Shown: piece by piece, positions 43,216-52,475 of the stretch | Layout of the letters: the number at the start of each line of letters is the position of its first letter | Numbering within the stretch: position 1 is the first letter of the stretch | NCBI RefSeq assembly: GCF_018614975.1 | Contig: NZ_JAGGNR010000051.1 | Coordinates: 1 to 63,868 of the forward strand | Source of the DNA: Paenibacillus polymyxa | Lineage (GTDB): Bacteria > Bacillota > Bacilli > Paenibacillales > Paenibacillaceae | Direction: 5' to 3' | DNA length: 63,868 nt | Position numbers and translations under genes: made by a program | Notes under the pieces: model-generated | The model's database searches: none | Told to the model about the DNA's origin: nothing | Seen by the model: the letters and a program-made list of their open reading frames with translations, nothing else

Positions 43216-43735
43216 GTAAGTTTACCTCCCGAAAATTTTTGAATTTCTGATATAACTCCTGCCTTGCCCGAGTAAGCCTCATTTTTACTGCACTTTCGGA
43301 AATATTCAGGGCATCGGCGACTTGACGGAGGGACAGGTCTTCAAAATAATGCAAAACGACAACAATTCGTTTCGATTCCTCAAGACGGTCTACCGCTTCT
43401 CGCATATCGACCTCATCGTAGGGACTGGATTGCTCCCGCTTTTCTGAAGGTACTTCCGCATAGGCGGTGGAGAGAGAGCGGCGGGACAGCATCGTGTTAC
43501 ATTCATTGATGAGGATGCGAAACAGCCAGGTTTTAAAATACCGGGGTTCCCGGAGTGTATGCACCGATTTGTATGCGTTCAGAATGGTCTCCTGAATGGC
43601 ATCGGCCACGTCCTCCTCTTTTCTCAGCATGGATTTTGCCGTATTATACAAAGAGTTTTCAATGTCTCGAATAAGCCGGATAAAGGCTTCACGATCTCCT
43701 TGGATGGCCTGGTTAACGAGATCGGTTGAACCCAT
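43199..43735 (-). CDS. ECF-type RNA polymerase sigma factor
   Basis: A 178-aa sigma-70 family protein: region 2 (about 20-85; SMLRKEEDVADAIQETILNA; FKTWLFRILINECN) and region 4 (about 115-165; KRIVVVLHYFEDLSLRQVAD; ESAVKMRLTRARQELYQ). AAAGGAG precedes ATG 43735. First gene of a sigma/anti-sigma/VanZ unit, likely responding to cell-envelope stress and possibly self-regulated; no promoter was assigned. Confidence 0.92.
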   Translation of the reverse strand: MGSTDLVNQAIQGDREAFIRLIRDIENSLYNTAKSMLRKEEDVADAIQETILNAYKSVHTLREPRYFKTWLFRILINECNTMLSRRSLSTAYAEVPSEKREQSSPYDEVDMREAVDRLEESKRIVVVLHYFEDLSLRQVADALNISESAVKMRLTRARQELYQKFKNFREVNLHVKPV

Positions 43736-43979
43736 GGATAACAGCTCCTTTCATATTTGAGGGGTGAACTCAGCACTTGGCTGGTTTTTATATGAATTAG
43801 ACTGGCGGGTAGGGCGTATGGTCACATTTTCTTTTTATAGTTTTAAAAAAGGGCGTTGTTATATATGACGTATCGGGTCTCTACGTTCCCTTCAACGATA
43901 AGAGAGGCTGATTTTTCCCTAAGATTGGATGATTGGCCTTTTCAAAAACAGCACTATGACAAACTTATATTCATAATAT

Positions 43980-44009
43980 GGACTGTTACTGGGGAAACCA
44001 GGCATGACC
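43980..44009 (+). promoter_or_regulatory. RAT site (BglG/LicT-type ribonucleic antiterminator)
   Basis: The 30-nt sequence begins GGACTGTTACTGGGGAAACC and ends AGGCATGACC, matching the RAT pattern GG.TTGTTACTG...GCAGGCAAAACC with few changes. Its last four bases form the start of the terminator stem, so RAT and terminator are mutually exclusive, as in licT/sacY control. Confidence 0.8.
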
Positions 44010-44051
44010 GAATTCGATTGCTTTACTGTAATCGCTCTCGGTCTTTTTTTA
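44006..44051 (+). terminator. RAT-controlled terminator
   Basis: GACCGA (44006-44011) pairs with TCGGTC (44038-44043), with an inner GATT/AATC stem, then eight T residues. Confidence 0.85.
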
Positions 44052-44067
44052 TTTTTGTTGGGGGGTG

Positions 44068-44326
44068 AGAATATTGAAGGGTTATTAAGAAAGTGAATAA
44101 CAATGTGGCGATTGCCATTAATGAACATAACGAGGTATTTGTGGTAGGCAAGGGTGGATTCCTGAAAACGCCTCACGAGCTGACAGAGACGGACTTGGTG
44201 GAGAAAATTTTCGTAGCAACAAAAATATCCGAATGTATGATCTGCTGAACAGTTTTCCTATTGAGGATATTTATCTCGCGGAGGAAGTCATCAAGCTGGG
44301 TAGTCAGATCCTGTCCGTGATCAAAT
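44068..44326 (+). pseudogene. LicT/BglG antiterminator remnant
   Basis: After a GGGGGGTGAG ribosome binding site the sequence encodes the RNA-binding (CAT) domain of a BglG-family protein: VNNNVAIAINEHNEVFVVGK then GF, LKTPHELTETDLVEKIFVAT, and YDLLNSFPIEDIYLAEEVIK with LGSQILSV from PRD1 in another frame. Lesions: an extra G in the start region (TTGAAGGG), a 3-nt loss where the family has GKGIGF, and a frameshift near 44225. The gene stops in PRD1 and is fused by deletion to PTS sequence; most of PRD1 and all of PRD2 are missing. Confidence 0.82.
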
Positions 44327-44918
44327 ATGCGTTTTGTATTGAAGGATGCTGGCAAGGCCGATCTGAATGCACTCAATCAGCTCGAGGGTGTGCTTAAGGC
44401 GCAGAATTCCGTGGGACAGGTTCAGGTTGTTATCGGTGCCAAAGTAGACGCGGTATACAGTGAAGTGAAGAATCTAACTTCTGATCATATTGGCGAGCTT
44501 ACGGAGTCTACAGACAGTGGACCGAAAAAGAGACGTAACCCCGTCAACGTAGTGCTTGAAACCATCGCAGCTATATTCACGCCTGTTCTGCCAGTACGGG
44601 ATGATCAAGTGTTTGGCTACCGTTATAACGGCATTGGGTTACCTGGAAGGCTCCGGCTTCCTGACGATCATTAACATGATCGGGGACTGCATTTTCTATT
44701 TCATGCCGTTCTTCCTGGCTGTCAGTGCAGCAAACCGGTTCAAAACCAATCCCTATTTGGCGGTAGCTCTTGCTGCGGGATTAATGCATCCAACTATTTT
44801 GAACGCTGCGGCTCAGATTGCTGAGACAGGTGTAAACAGTATTGATTTTCTCGGTATGCCGATTCTGTTAATGAAATATTCCTCTTCCGTCATTCCAATC
44901 ATTCTGAATTCCCAGCAG
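44327..44918 (+). pseudogene. Beta-glucoside PTS EIIBC (BglP) remnant
   Basis: The frame starts inside EIIB just after the phosphorylated Cys (MRFVLKDAGKADLNALNQLE; QVQVVIGA), passes to the EIIC domain (VVLETIAAIFTPVLP), loses a few bases near 44595, and continues in another frame as MIKCLATVITALGYLEGSGF, then FYFMPFFLAVSAANRFKTNP and SSSVIPIIL. Without the Cys-containing N terminus and the EIIA domain it cannot transport or phosphorylate sugar. Confidence 0.82.
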
Positions 44919-45258
44919 TGATACGGAGCAGCTCGAACTAAAGGCAGGTAATGTACACAGTGTATATAAAAACCCGCATCTGCCCGCTAATGAGTGGGGT
45001 TGGCAGATTGATCCGATTGGCCTGCGGTATACACTTAATCTCGTCTACGATCGGTATCAAAAACCAGTCTTCATTCTGGAGAACAGCTCAGGCTTCTACG
45101 ACAAGCTGAATGGGGACGGAACAATCAACGATCCCTACCGGTGTACTCGCTACGCTATTGCATTTGCTGTGATCCTGACGTCGGTGACCGTACCTTATAT
45201 CGTGAAGCGTCTGGCTGGAGGAACAGCGACGGAAGCTTCTGCATCAACAAATCACTAG
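44919..45258 (+). pseudogene. GH1 6-phospho-beta-glucosidase C-terminal remnant plus unplaced tail
   Basis: About 44930-45140 reads as the C-terminal part of a GH1 BglA/BglH enzyme: NEWGWQIDPIGLRYTLNLVY, DRYQKPVFILENSSGFYDKL (the family has E-N-G-L/F-G around the catalytic Glu, which is preserved as E in ILEN), then NGDGTINDPYR. It joins without a boundary to the PTS fragment. The last stretch (45141-45258) encodes a short hydrophobic and Ala/Thr-rich segment ending in TAG, perhaps from the C terminus of a transporter; not identified. Confidence 0.75.
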
Positions 45259-45259
45259 A

Positions 45260-45308
45260 AAAAACAGCATGTGTTCTGTCAGGTTATGACGGATCACGTG
45301 CTGTTTTG
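45260..45308 (+). terminator. Terminator of the fossil bgl operon
   Basis: AAAACAGCA arms with inner GTGTTCTGTCA/TGACGGATCAC pairing (45261-45306). Strong hairpin; may still serve the flanking minus-strand gene. Confidence 0.82.
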
Positions 45309-45361
45309 CTTTGTACATCTATATGATCTCCTGGGGGAGGAGAGGGATCGATCGGTTTATT

Positions 45362-46045
45362 TTACAGACCCAGCAGTTGTTTAACACTTTCAGCTACAGC
45401 TTTGCTGGATTGCGGATTCTGTCCTGTGACCACGCGGCCATCTGTTGTGACATATGAGCTGAAGGCAGCCGCTTTATCGTATTGTGCAGCACGTTCTCTC
45501 AAAGCATCTTCCAGCAGGAAAGGAACATACTCGGTTTGTTGAGCCAATGCTTCTTCTTCATTCGTGAAGCCGGAAACCGTTTTGTCGTTGATCAAAAGCA
45601 GGCCGTTGGACAGCTTCACATTCAGCAGGGCTGTAACCCCATGGCACACACCGGATACAACGCCACCTTTTTCATAGATATCACGAGAAAGCTCTTGAAG
45701 TTCGGCATTGTCCGGGAAATCCCACATCGTACCGTGGCCCCCTGTGAAGTAGATGGCATCATAGTCACTTGCATTTACTTCGCTAGGTTTCAACGTGTTC
45801 TTCAGTTGGTTCATGAATGTTTCGTTCTCGAAATAGGCTTTGGTGCTCTCATCCAGAGAGTCGCCCAGACTTTTCGGATCAAGAGGTACGTTACCGCCTT
45901 TAGGGCTAACCAGATCGATCTGAACATTGTCATTATGCTCAAACTCTTCAATAAAGTGAGTCGCTTCGCTCAGCCACAAGCCAGTAGGCTCGTCCTTCGT
46001 TGCATACTTATCTACATTTGTTAGAACAACCAGTATCTTTTTCAT
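45362..46045 (-). CDS. DJ-1/PfpI family protein (Hsp31/glyoxalase III-like)
   Basis: A 227-aa class I glutamine-amidotransferase-like protein. Nucleophile elbow GVVSGVCHGVTALLN (Cys of VCHG), a preceding Glu region (DEPTGLWLSEATHF, where E-P-T-G is typical) and YFTGGHGTMWDFPDN are as in Hsp31-like chaperones/deglycases. GGGAGG is 8 nt before ATG 46045; an upstream in-frame ATG is not preceded by a site. Likely protects against methylglyoxal or misfolding; the exact activity is disputed in the family. Confidence 0.9.
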   Translation of the reverse strand: MKKILVVLTNVDKYATKDEPTGLWLSEATHFIEEFEHNDNVQIDLVSPKGGNVPLDPKSLGDSLDESTKAYFENETFMNQLKNTLKPSEVNASDYDAIYFTGGHGTMWDFPDNAELQELSRDIYEKGGVVSGVCHGVTALLNVKLSNGLLLINDKTVSGFTNEEEALAQQTEYVPFLLEDALRERAAQYDKAAAFSSYVTTDGRVVTGQNPQSSKAVAESVKQLLGL

Positions 46046-46344
46046 ATAAAAACCTCCCGTAAAGTATATAACATTCATTTATATTAAATGTCACAAAATT
46101 AAATTGTGTAAAATGTATTAGTAAATATAACATAACCATGTTCTAAAGTAAAATCATGACCGTATCTTTGATCGCCAATTTGATAGTAATTTGATTGAAC
46201 AACGAGTTTTTGTGAATTAGAATGGCGGAAGATCTCAACCCAAAAACGGGGATGAATGATCAATTTTATCAAAAAATGCAGGAATCAAGATCATCCATCA
46301 TCGGTAACATGCGTCAAGAACGGATGATTAACTGCAACAATACA

Positions 46345-46390
46345 AAAAAGAGCGAAGCCGGAATTCAAATTCCGAAACTTCGCTCTTTTT
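46345..46390. terminator. Terminator after the SNF2 gene
   Basis: AAAAAGAGCGAAG and CTTCGCTCTTTTT arms with an inner GGAATT/ATTCC stem. Symmetrical, so it works for both strands. Confidence 0.9.
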
Positions 46391-46410
46391 GTGTTTCTTT
46401 TCAATCCAAG

Positions 46411-49400
46411 TTAGCCGGACCAATCACGACGCCGAGTGAACAGATCCTTCAGCTCGTCCGTCGACAATTCCGTGATCCAGTTCTCGGAGCTTGTTATGAT
46501 GTTATCGCTGAGCTGCTGTTTGCTCTCCAACATCTCGTCGATCCGCTCCTCCAATGTACCAAGAGAGATGAACTTATGCACCTGTACATCCTTGGTCTGC
46601 CCCATCCGGTAAGCCCGGTCGGTGGCCTGATTCTCAACAGCCGGGTTCCACCAGCGGTCAAAGTGGAAGACATGATTGGCTGCGGTCAGATTCAATCCCA
46701 CGCCGCCTGCTTTGATAGACAGAATGAAGACGGACGGTTGCTTGTCCTCAGGAAGTGTACGGGATTGGAATTCCTCAATCATGCGATCCCGCGCTGTTTT
46801 GGACGTACCCCCGTGCAGGTACAATACAGGTTCCTGTAACTCCTGACGCAGTACCTGCTGCAGCATCTGACCCATACCGATGTATTGGGTGAAAATCAGG
46901 CATCGCTCGCCCTCGTCCCGCAATTCGCGGACAAGCTCCATCAGTCGCTCCAACTTCGCGGAGCGGCTGATCAGCATCGCCATATCTTGTGGGCTGTACA
47001 CGTCATAAGCAGATGTCAGTGCACTGTCTTCGGGAAGTTCCTCCGGCAAAGCTTCTTTCGTTAGCAGCAGAGGGTGATCACATAACTGTTTAAGCTGGGT
47101 TAACGCTGATAGAATCGCACCTTTGCGCTTGATGCCTTCCAGCTCTTTCATTTTATCCATCAAGGCCTGCACGGATTGGTCATACAATGCACTTTGTTCG
47201 CCCGTAAGGTGAATGTAAGTCTTCATCTCGTTTTTGTCCGGCAGATCAAGCTGGATATTCGGATCTTTTTTCTTCCGGCGCAGCATGAACGGTTTCACGA
47301 GCTGTTGAAGATCCTGCATCCGTTGCTCATCCTTATCCTTCTCTATGGCACTAATGAAGCGAGTCTGAAATGCTCGGGCACTGCCCAGATATCCTGGATT
47401 GGTAAAATCATAGATCGACCACAGTTCAGACAACCGATTCTCGATTGGCGTACCTGTCATGGCAATACGGTGTTTCGCCGGGAAACTGCGAACAGCCAGG
47501 GACTGTTTGGTCTGAGCATTCTTAATATTCTGCGCTTCATCAAGGCAGATGCATGACCACGTATAAGTCTGCAACATTTCCTGATCCAGTGTAGCGGTAG
47601 CAAAAGATGTGATGATAATGTCCACTTGCTCCGTCTGCTCCCGGAATTCTTCCCCGCTTAATCGGCGTGCCCCGTAATGCAGACTGACATGAATGGAGGG
47701 TGCGAAGCGGCTAATCTCCTTTTGCCAGTTGCCGAGTACAGAAGTTGGACAGATCAGAAGTGCCGGAGCCTGTCCCGGCTTACGTGGTTCATGTTCTTTG
47801 ATGTGTAATAGATACGTAATGAACTGAATGGTTTTACCGAGACCCATATCATCGGCAAGACATGCCCCAAGTCCAAATCTGCGCAGGAAACCAAGCCATG
47901 CAAAACCTTCCTTCTGGTACGATCGCAGCTCGGCATGAAGCCCTGTAGGAATGGGCAGTGAAGGCGCACCGCCTTGTCCGCCCCCCAGTTGTGCGATAAT
48001 CCGATTCAGGTGTTCGTTAAGTTCAACCTCCAGCCGAATGTTCTCATTAGCCTGCGGTTGTTCTTCCTCCTCGGTTTGTTGTCCTTCCTTCCATTTCTGG
48101 TTGCGATATTCCCGTTGCTCATTATGCAGCAGATGCAGGTGCAGAATATCCTGGAATGAGAGTCCCTGTTCCCGATCTACACCGCCCATGGCACGACGTA
48201 TCTGTTCCAGCAGGTCCGGGTCGAGTGGAACCCATTCTCCGCGGAAGCGTACCAATCGTTCATTACGGGCAACAAGGTCGGCGAATTCATCTTCGCTGAG
48301 ATCCATGTCACCAATCGCTATGCGCCAGTCAAAATGAATAATCGAGTCCAGTCCGAAGAACGACTGTCCCCGCTCACTGCCTTCCTCCGGCTGCACCTTG
48401 GCACGCAGCTTCGGCTTCTTCTTACGGGCTGCTTCCCACCAACCAGGCAGTAGAACTTGCCAGCCCGCTGCGAGCAACCTGCCGCTATCCTGCGTCAGGA
48501 ACTGCCAGGCTTCCTGATCTCCCAAAGGGTCACTCAGCACATCCCGTCTGCCACTAATGGAGCTTCCGAGACGCGGCAGATGTGCACGCAGTTGATCCAG
48601 CCATCCGGCGGAGCGATCCAGAATGAACGGTGTCCATACCTCTGGCCATTCCCCTTCAAGCCGGCCCCGTGAATCCAGCATGACGGGCACCAATACGGCT
48701 GCATCCAGCTTATTCTGCAATACCAGTCGCAGCCGCCAAGATGGCTCATCCTCGTCTGGCTCCTGCAATTGCAGCATGGGTCTGAAAGGTGCTGCATCTG
48801 CCTTCCAACCAATGGATACGAGCCAGGACTGGGCATCCATTCCGGCTGTCTTAGGGAGAGTGCCACGCTCTGGGAACAACTGCGGGAATTCACGCCGCAG
48901 ATCGGTCGCCGCTTCTTCCGAACTGTACCATCGCTGGAATACAAAGGCGGAGTAGGCCGCCCCAAGTCCTTCGGCATAACTCTCGTCCGTCTGCTGAATC
49001 GCCTTGGTAAGCGATGCTCGATCCTGCTTTTTCAAGCTATCCGGGTCCCAGGTCCACTGAAGCTGTCCTGCACGGTAGGCCTCGAAGCTAGGTACGTATT
49101 TGCGTTTCTCTATGGATGCTGCGAGTGCCGGAGCCAGTCGAATCAGATGTTCCGCTTGCTCGTCCCACTTCCATTCAATATGAAGCAGGGTATACATCTC
49201 GGCAAAGAAGGGAATCACTTCTTCCGCAGGCAGAACAACCAGCTCAATCTCCTCAATCTGCCGAACTTCCAGTTCGGTACCGTAGAAGGAAGGCGCATGC
49301 CAGGCGAACAATCGCTGCTTAAGCGACTGTCCTGATACAAAGTGGTGTGTGTTGAGTGCTCCGTAAAACAAAGCATCGCCATATTCGGTTAAAGCTACGT

Positions 49401-49440
49401 GAACCTCAATCGTTTCAGTGTAAGGATGAATTAAGCTCAT
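46411..49440 (-). CDS. SNF2-family ATP-dependent helicase/translocase (YwqA-like)
   Basis: A 1009-aa protein. The N-terminal half (about 1-480) is an accessory region; the SNF2 motor follows: LADDMGLGKTIQ (motif I, near 530), ICLDEAQNIKN (motif II, near 633), MTGTPIENRLSELW (III), then the helicase C domain with CLIFTQY, VFILSIKAGGVGLNLTAANH (V, near 917) and QATDRAYRMGQ (VI). It resembles B. subtilis YwqA and the RapA/HepA group. ATGA overlap with the SWIM gene couples translation. Likely a DNA or nucleoprotein remodeller; cellular role unclear. Confidence 0.93.
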   Translation of the reverse strand: MSLIHPYTETIEVHVALTEYGDALFYGALNTHHFVSGQSLKQRLFAWHAPSFYGTELEVRQIEEIELVVLPAEEVIPFFAEMYTLLHIEWKWDEQAEHLIRLAPALAASIEKRKYVPSFEAYRAGQLQWTWDPDSLKKQDRASLTKAIQQTDESYAEGLGAAYSAFVFQRWYSSEEAATDLRREFPQLFPERGTLPKTAGMDAQSWLVSIGWKADAAPFRPMLQLQEPDEDEPSWRLRLVLQNKLDAAVLVPVMLDSRGRLEGEWPEVWTPFILDRSAGWLDQLRAHLPRLGSSISGRRDVLSDPLGDQEAWQFLTQDSGRLLAAGWQVLLPGWWEAARKKKPKLRAKVQPEEGSERGQSFFGLDSIIHFDWRIAIGDMDLSEDEFADLVARNERLVRFRGEWVPLDPDLLEQIRRAMGGVDREQGLSFQDILHLHLLHNEQREYRNQKWKEGQQTEEEEQPQANENIRLEVELNEHLNRIIAQLGGGQGGAPSLPIPTGLHAELRSYQKEGFAWLGFLRRFGLGACLADDMGLGKTIQFITYLLHIKEHEPRKPGQAPALLICPTSVLGNWQKEISRFAPSIHVSLHYGARRLSGEEFREQTEQVDIIITSFATATLDQEMLQTYTWSCICLDEAQNIKNAQTKQSLAVRSFPAKHRIAMTGTPIENRLSELWSIYDFTNPGYLGSARAFQTRFISAIEKDKDEQRMQDLQQLVKPFMLRRKKKDPNIQLDLPDKNEMKTYIHLTGEQSALYDQSVQALMDKMKELEGIKRKGAILSALTQLKQLCDHPLLLTKEALPEELPEDSALTSAYDVYSPQDMAMLISRSAKLERLMELVRELRDEGERCLIFTQYIGMGQMLQQVLRQELQEPVLYLHGGTSKTARDRMIEEFQSRTLPEDKQPSVFILSIKAGGVGLNLTAANHVFHFDRWWNPAVENQATDRAYRMGQTKDVQVHKFISLGTLEERIDEMLESKQQLSDNIITSSENWITELSTDELKDLFTRRRDWSG

Positions 49441-51212
49441 GAGATCAGTTTACCTTTCCGAAGCTCTTCCTGCAGGGCGCGCAGCCGACTGTTACGAACG
49501 GCAAGTGTGGTGATGAATTGCTCCCAGTGCGCTTCTTGCTTCAACTTTTTATAGATTTTGGACAGACGTTTCAGCAGCTTCACCGCTGCCTTGTATCCGT
49601 CCCTGTTTTTGTGTCCGATATAACGCTCTACCGCCTGATGATAGAAGGGGAGCAGCAGTTCAGGTGCATCTTTTTCAATCGGTTGCAGCACCGCTACGCG
49701 GAATTCGAGAGGTTCCGTCCCTGTACTTAGCTGAAAATCAATCCATCTGCGCCACTGTCCACGCGAATGCATAGCATCCTCGTAGGCGGGGCGGGAGTGG
49801 GGAAGCATACTGACAAGCGTGTCCCACATACGGTTCTCTGCATCGGGCAGATGTTGAATGGCCGTGTCCCACAGATGCATGTAATCATTCAAAGGTGTGT
49901 TGCGCCGATTTGCCAGAAGGGGGCCAAGTTGTACCAACCAATCCCCAAGCCGCTTCCATTCAGCCGAATCTGCGAGTACATGGAGAAAATGCAACAGATG
50001 TTCTGGCGGGAAACCGTAGGCCGAACTTCCATGGACGAGTCGTTGCCACGCCTGATCATCCTGCACCAGTTGGAAGTGCATCCAGCTCTGCGCGAGTACT
50101 AGCGGCAGTGGCAGTGTTACGGCTTTGCTTGATCTATCACTACTACTTCCATTACTTTGAGCGCTATCCAAGACACTTCCACCTGACTGGTGAGGTGTCG
50201 AAGCAGCGGTTATATTGCGCTCGATATCATTTAAGATAGCCTGTTCCGACACTAACATGTCCCGCGACCCTTGAAGCTCAGGTACGATCCAGTTCAACCA
50301 CAGTTGTCGATAGATCGGAGTGAAGAACATCATGCTGGCTGTCTCAGGCATCATCTGTTTGCGTAAATAAGCTGAGGTTTCAGCCAGTCTGCTCCAGAGT
50401 TGTTCAAGCTTGTTTCCCTTTAGACCCGAAAGGTCTAGTGGATGGTTAAAGATCCGTTCAATGTCTTTCAGAAGTGCATCCACCGCGAGCTGGGCAGGGT
50501 AGCTCAAGTACACGGGGGTATGCGTGATGGAGTTTCGAGCAGGCGGCACGCAGAATCGGATGAGGTGCAGCTGCACATGTAGTTCAAAAAGTTGGTCCAT
50601 CGCAGCGTTCAGCCTTGGTTTAATGGCATACAGCTCGTCCGTTGCTTCCTGTACGTAGGATGTGCTTGCTGTGCCGGTACCCAGCCGTCTCAGACAGGAG
50701 TGGAATAGTTCGTGCCATTCCGAGATTTCGAGATCAGCAAGCTCTGTTGCACGTTCCTTGATCTGGCTGTATTGGTTATCCGGAATGTCCATATCCTGCT
50801 GTTCATCGGCATCTGCGTAGCTGGAACGTCCTGCAGTCATGGCACCGACGGGTTTGGTCGTTTGTTTGAGCGCAGTACTGGAGTGCGCATTCACAATCGC
50901 ATGCACAGGTCGCTCCAGTTGCTCGGCATAACTCATCAAGACAGCCGTCATATGTTTGCATACGGAACTCACCGGGCAGGTACAATGACTTGTAGACAGG
51001 GATTGCATGCTCAGGGTGACCTCATATTCTTCCGATCCTTGTACAACGGCCGAAATCCCTTGTTGTTCGGAATAGGTTAATGCTCCGACACGTTTCTGTT
51101 TATAATATTGGAATCCACGCATGATCGTCAGGTTATTAAAATGCTCCGCAACCTGTCTGATCAACTGTTGCCACTGCGCATCATCCATCCTCATGTTATT
51201 GGGTATGTTCAT
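49437..51212 (-). CDS. SWIM zinc-finger protein (YwqB-like)
   Basis: A 591-aa protein. The SWIM motif is CTCPVSSVCKH (Cys77, Cys79, Cys85, His87), a DNA/protein-binding zinc finger. The rest is mostly alpha-helical without recognised domains. AGGAG (51221-51225) lies 8 nt before ATG 51212 (ATG 51215 also possible), so a longer frame to 51293 is not adopted. It is the first gene of a two-gene operon with the SNF2 helicase and probably targets or regulates that motor. Confidence 0.88.
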   Translation of the reverse strand: MNIPNNMRMDDAQWQQLIRQVAEHFNNLTIMRGFQYYKQKRVGALTYSEQQGISAVVQGSEEYEVTLSMQSLSTSHCTCPVSSVCKHMTAVLMSYAEQLERPVHAIVNAHSSTALKQTTKPVGAMTAGRSSYADADEQQDMDIPDNQYSQIKERATELADLEISEWHELFHSCLRRLGTGTASTSYVQEATDELYAIKPRLNAAMDQLFELHVQLHLIRFCVPPARNSITHTPVYLSYPAQLAVDALLKDIERIFNHPLDLSGLKGNKLEQLWSRLAETSAYLRKQMMPETASMMFFTPIYRQLWLNWIVPELQGSRDMLVSEQAILNDIERNITAASTPHQSGGSVLDSAQSNGSSSDRSSKAVTLPLPLVLAQSWMHFQLVQDDQAWQRLVHGSSAYGFPPEHLLHFLHVLADSAEWKRLGDWLVQLGPLLANRRNTPLNDYMHLWDTAIQHLPDAENRMWDTLVSMLPHSRPAYEDAMHSRGQWRRWIDFQLSTGTEPLEFRVAVLQPIEKDAPELLLPFYHQAVERYIGHKNRDGYKAAVKLLKRLSKIYKKLKQEAHWEQFITTLAVRNSRLRALQEELRKGKLIS

Positions 51213-51494
51213 CATTCCATCTCCTGGGGTAAACATAGGTTCAGTAATCACCACGTCTGTGACGTGATGTTGCAAATTTGTTGTATCCATCATATCAGTT
51301 ATGAGCCAATCCGTGCATGGGTTATGAAGAATTTGAAGTTATTTAGACCAACTGGAATCAGGATGAACATGTCGATTATGCTGGTGGATGACATGCAAGA
51401 ATGCACCATATTGTGTATGCTTATCGTATGTATTCTTATCAGGAACGATGCAGGCCGGGGAAACGGTCATATTACACACAACAGGAGAGAGCAT

Positions 51495-52313
51495 ATGAAA
51501 ATACTTACGTTAAATACACACGCTTGGGCGGAAGAGGATCAACTGAACAAGATCAGTCAGCTGGCTGATTTTATTAATACACATCAATTCGATGTGATCT
51601 CCATGCAGGAGGTCAACCAATCCATGCAGGAAGCGGCGCTTTCTGAAGAAGAACTGAAGATGTATTATGCTACTGAATCCGATGCTGTGATTAAAAAAGA
51701 CAACTATGCCTACGTCCTGCTTCAGCAGCTGACAGAGCAATATTACTGGACGTGGATTCCCGCGCATGTCGGGTTTCAAAAATACGATGAAGGACTGGCG
51801 ATCCTTAGCCGGACGCCAATTAAGCAGGCTTTTGGGGAATACGTGTCCCACATGCGGGATTATAACAACTATCGTACACGCAAGATTGTGGGAATCCAGA
51901 CGGTCGTCCAAGGTGAAGCAACCTGGTTTGTGAACGGACACTATAACTGGTGGGATGATGCGCAGGAACCTTTCAAGGGACAGTGGGAGTTGACGGAGAG
52001 CAAGCTTGCCCCCTACATGGATCAGCCCTTATATATAATGGGTGATTTCAATAATGTCGCGGAAGTGCGTGATGAGGGCTATGATTATATGATGAGCAAA
52101 GGATGGAATGACCTGTACACCACAGCATTGCAAAAGGATGAAGGAGCAACCGTGGTGAAGGCCATTGCCGGCTGGGCCGATAACAAACGCGATCTGCGGA
52201 TCGACTATATTTTCTCCAATCGTCCGATTCAGGCTAAATCTTCTACCGTGGTCTTGAACGGTAAAAACGGACCGGTTGTGTCCGACCATTTTGGCGTCGC
52301 AGTAGAGATATAA
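51495..52313 (+). CDS. Endonuclease/exonuclease/phosphatase family protein
   Basis: A 272-aa EEP-fold phosphodiesterase. KILTLNTHAW (Asn ligand), SMQEVNQ (metal Glu), FVNGHYNWWD (His), YIMGDFNNVAEVRDEGYD (Asp/Asn) and the closing RIDYIFSN...SDHFGVAVEI are all present, so it should be active with Mg. AGGAGA is 7 nt before ATG 51495; the longer open frame upstream has no recognisable domain. No signal peptide. Substrate unknown: DNA, lipid phosphodiester (sphingomyelinase-like) or nucleotide. Confidence 0.9.
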   Translation: MKILTLNTHAWAEEDQLNKISQLADFINTHQFDVISMQEVNQSMQEAALSEEELKMYYATESDAVIKKDNYAYVLLQQLTEQYYWTWIPAHVGFQKYDEGLAILSRTPIKQAFGEYVSHMRDYNNYRTRKIVGIQTVVQGEATWFVNGHYNWWDDAQEPFKGQWELTESKLAPYMDQPLYIMGDFNNVAEVRDEGYDYMMSKGWNDLYTTALQKDEGATVVKAIAGWADNKRDLRIDYIFSNRPIQAKSSTVVLNGKNGPVVSDHFGVAVEI

Positions 52314-52365
52314 CAGCCGTGTGACCATAAACCATAAAGGTGATATCACCGCAAATACGAAACAA

Positions 52366-52409
52366 AGCCTCCGCTGACTTCCTGCAAAGGGAATTGGCCG
52401 GAGGATTTT
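52366..52409. terminator. Hairpin terminator between convergent genes
   Basis: CCTCCG (52368-52373) pairs with CGGAGG (52399-52404), followed by ATTTT; a matching AAA tract on the other side lets it act on the minus-strand gene too. Confidence 0.6.
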
Positions 52410-52475
52410 CACATTCTAAATCATTTGTTATGTACATGTCATATCGTTCGTTCTTTCTGTTGTGGAACTGTATTG

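Noticed and set aside
43736..43855. Autoregulatory ECF promoter upstream of the sigma gene
   Set aside because: A GTGACC/GTCTAA-like pair can be found on the minus strand but does not match a known ECF consensus well enough to annotate.
46222..46839. Plus-strand open frame over the terminator and 3' end of the SNF2 gene
   Set aside because: Spans a strong bidirectional terminator and then reads the antisense of the helicase C domain.
51108..51494. N-terminal extension of the endonuclease/exonuclease/phosphatase frame
   Set aside because: Overlaps the 5' part of the SWIM gene in antisense; the AGGAGA-ATG at 51495 starts exactly at the EEP fold.
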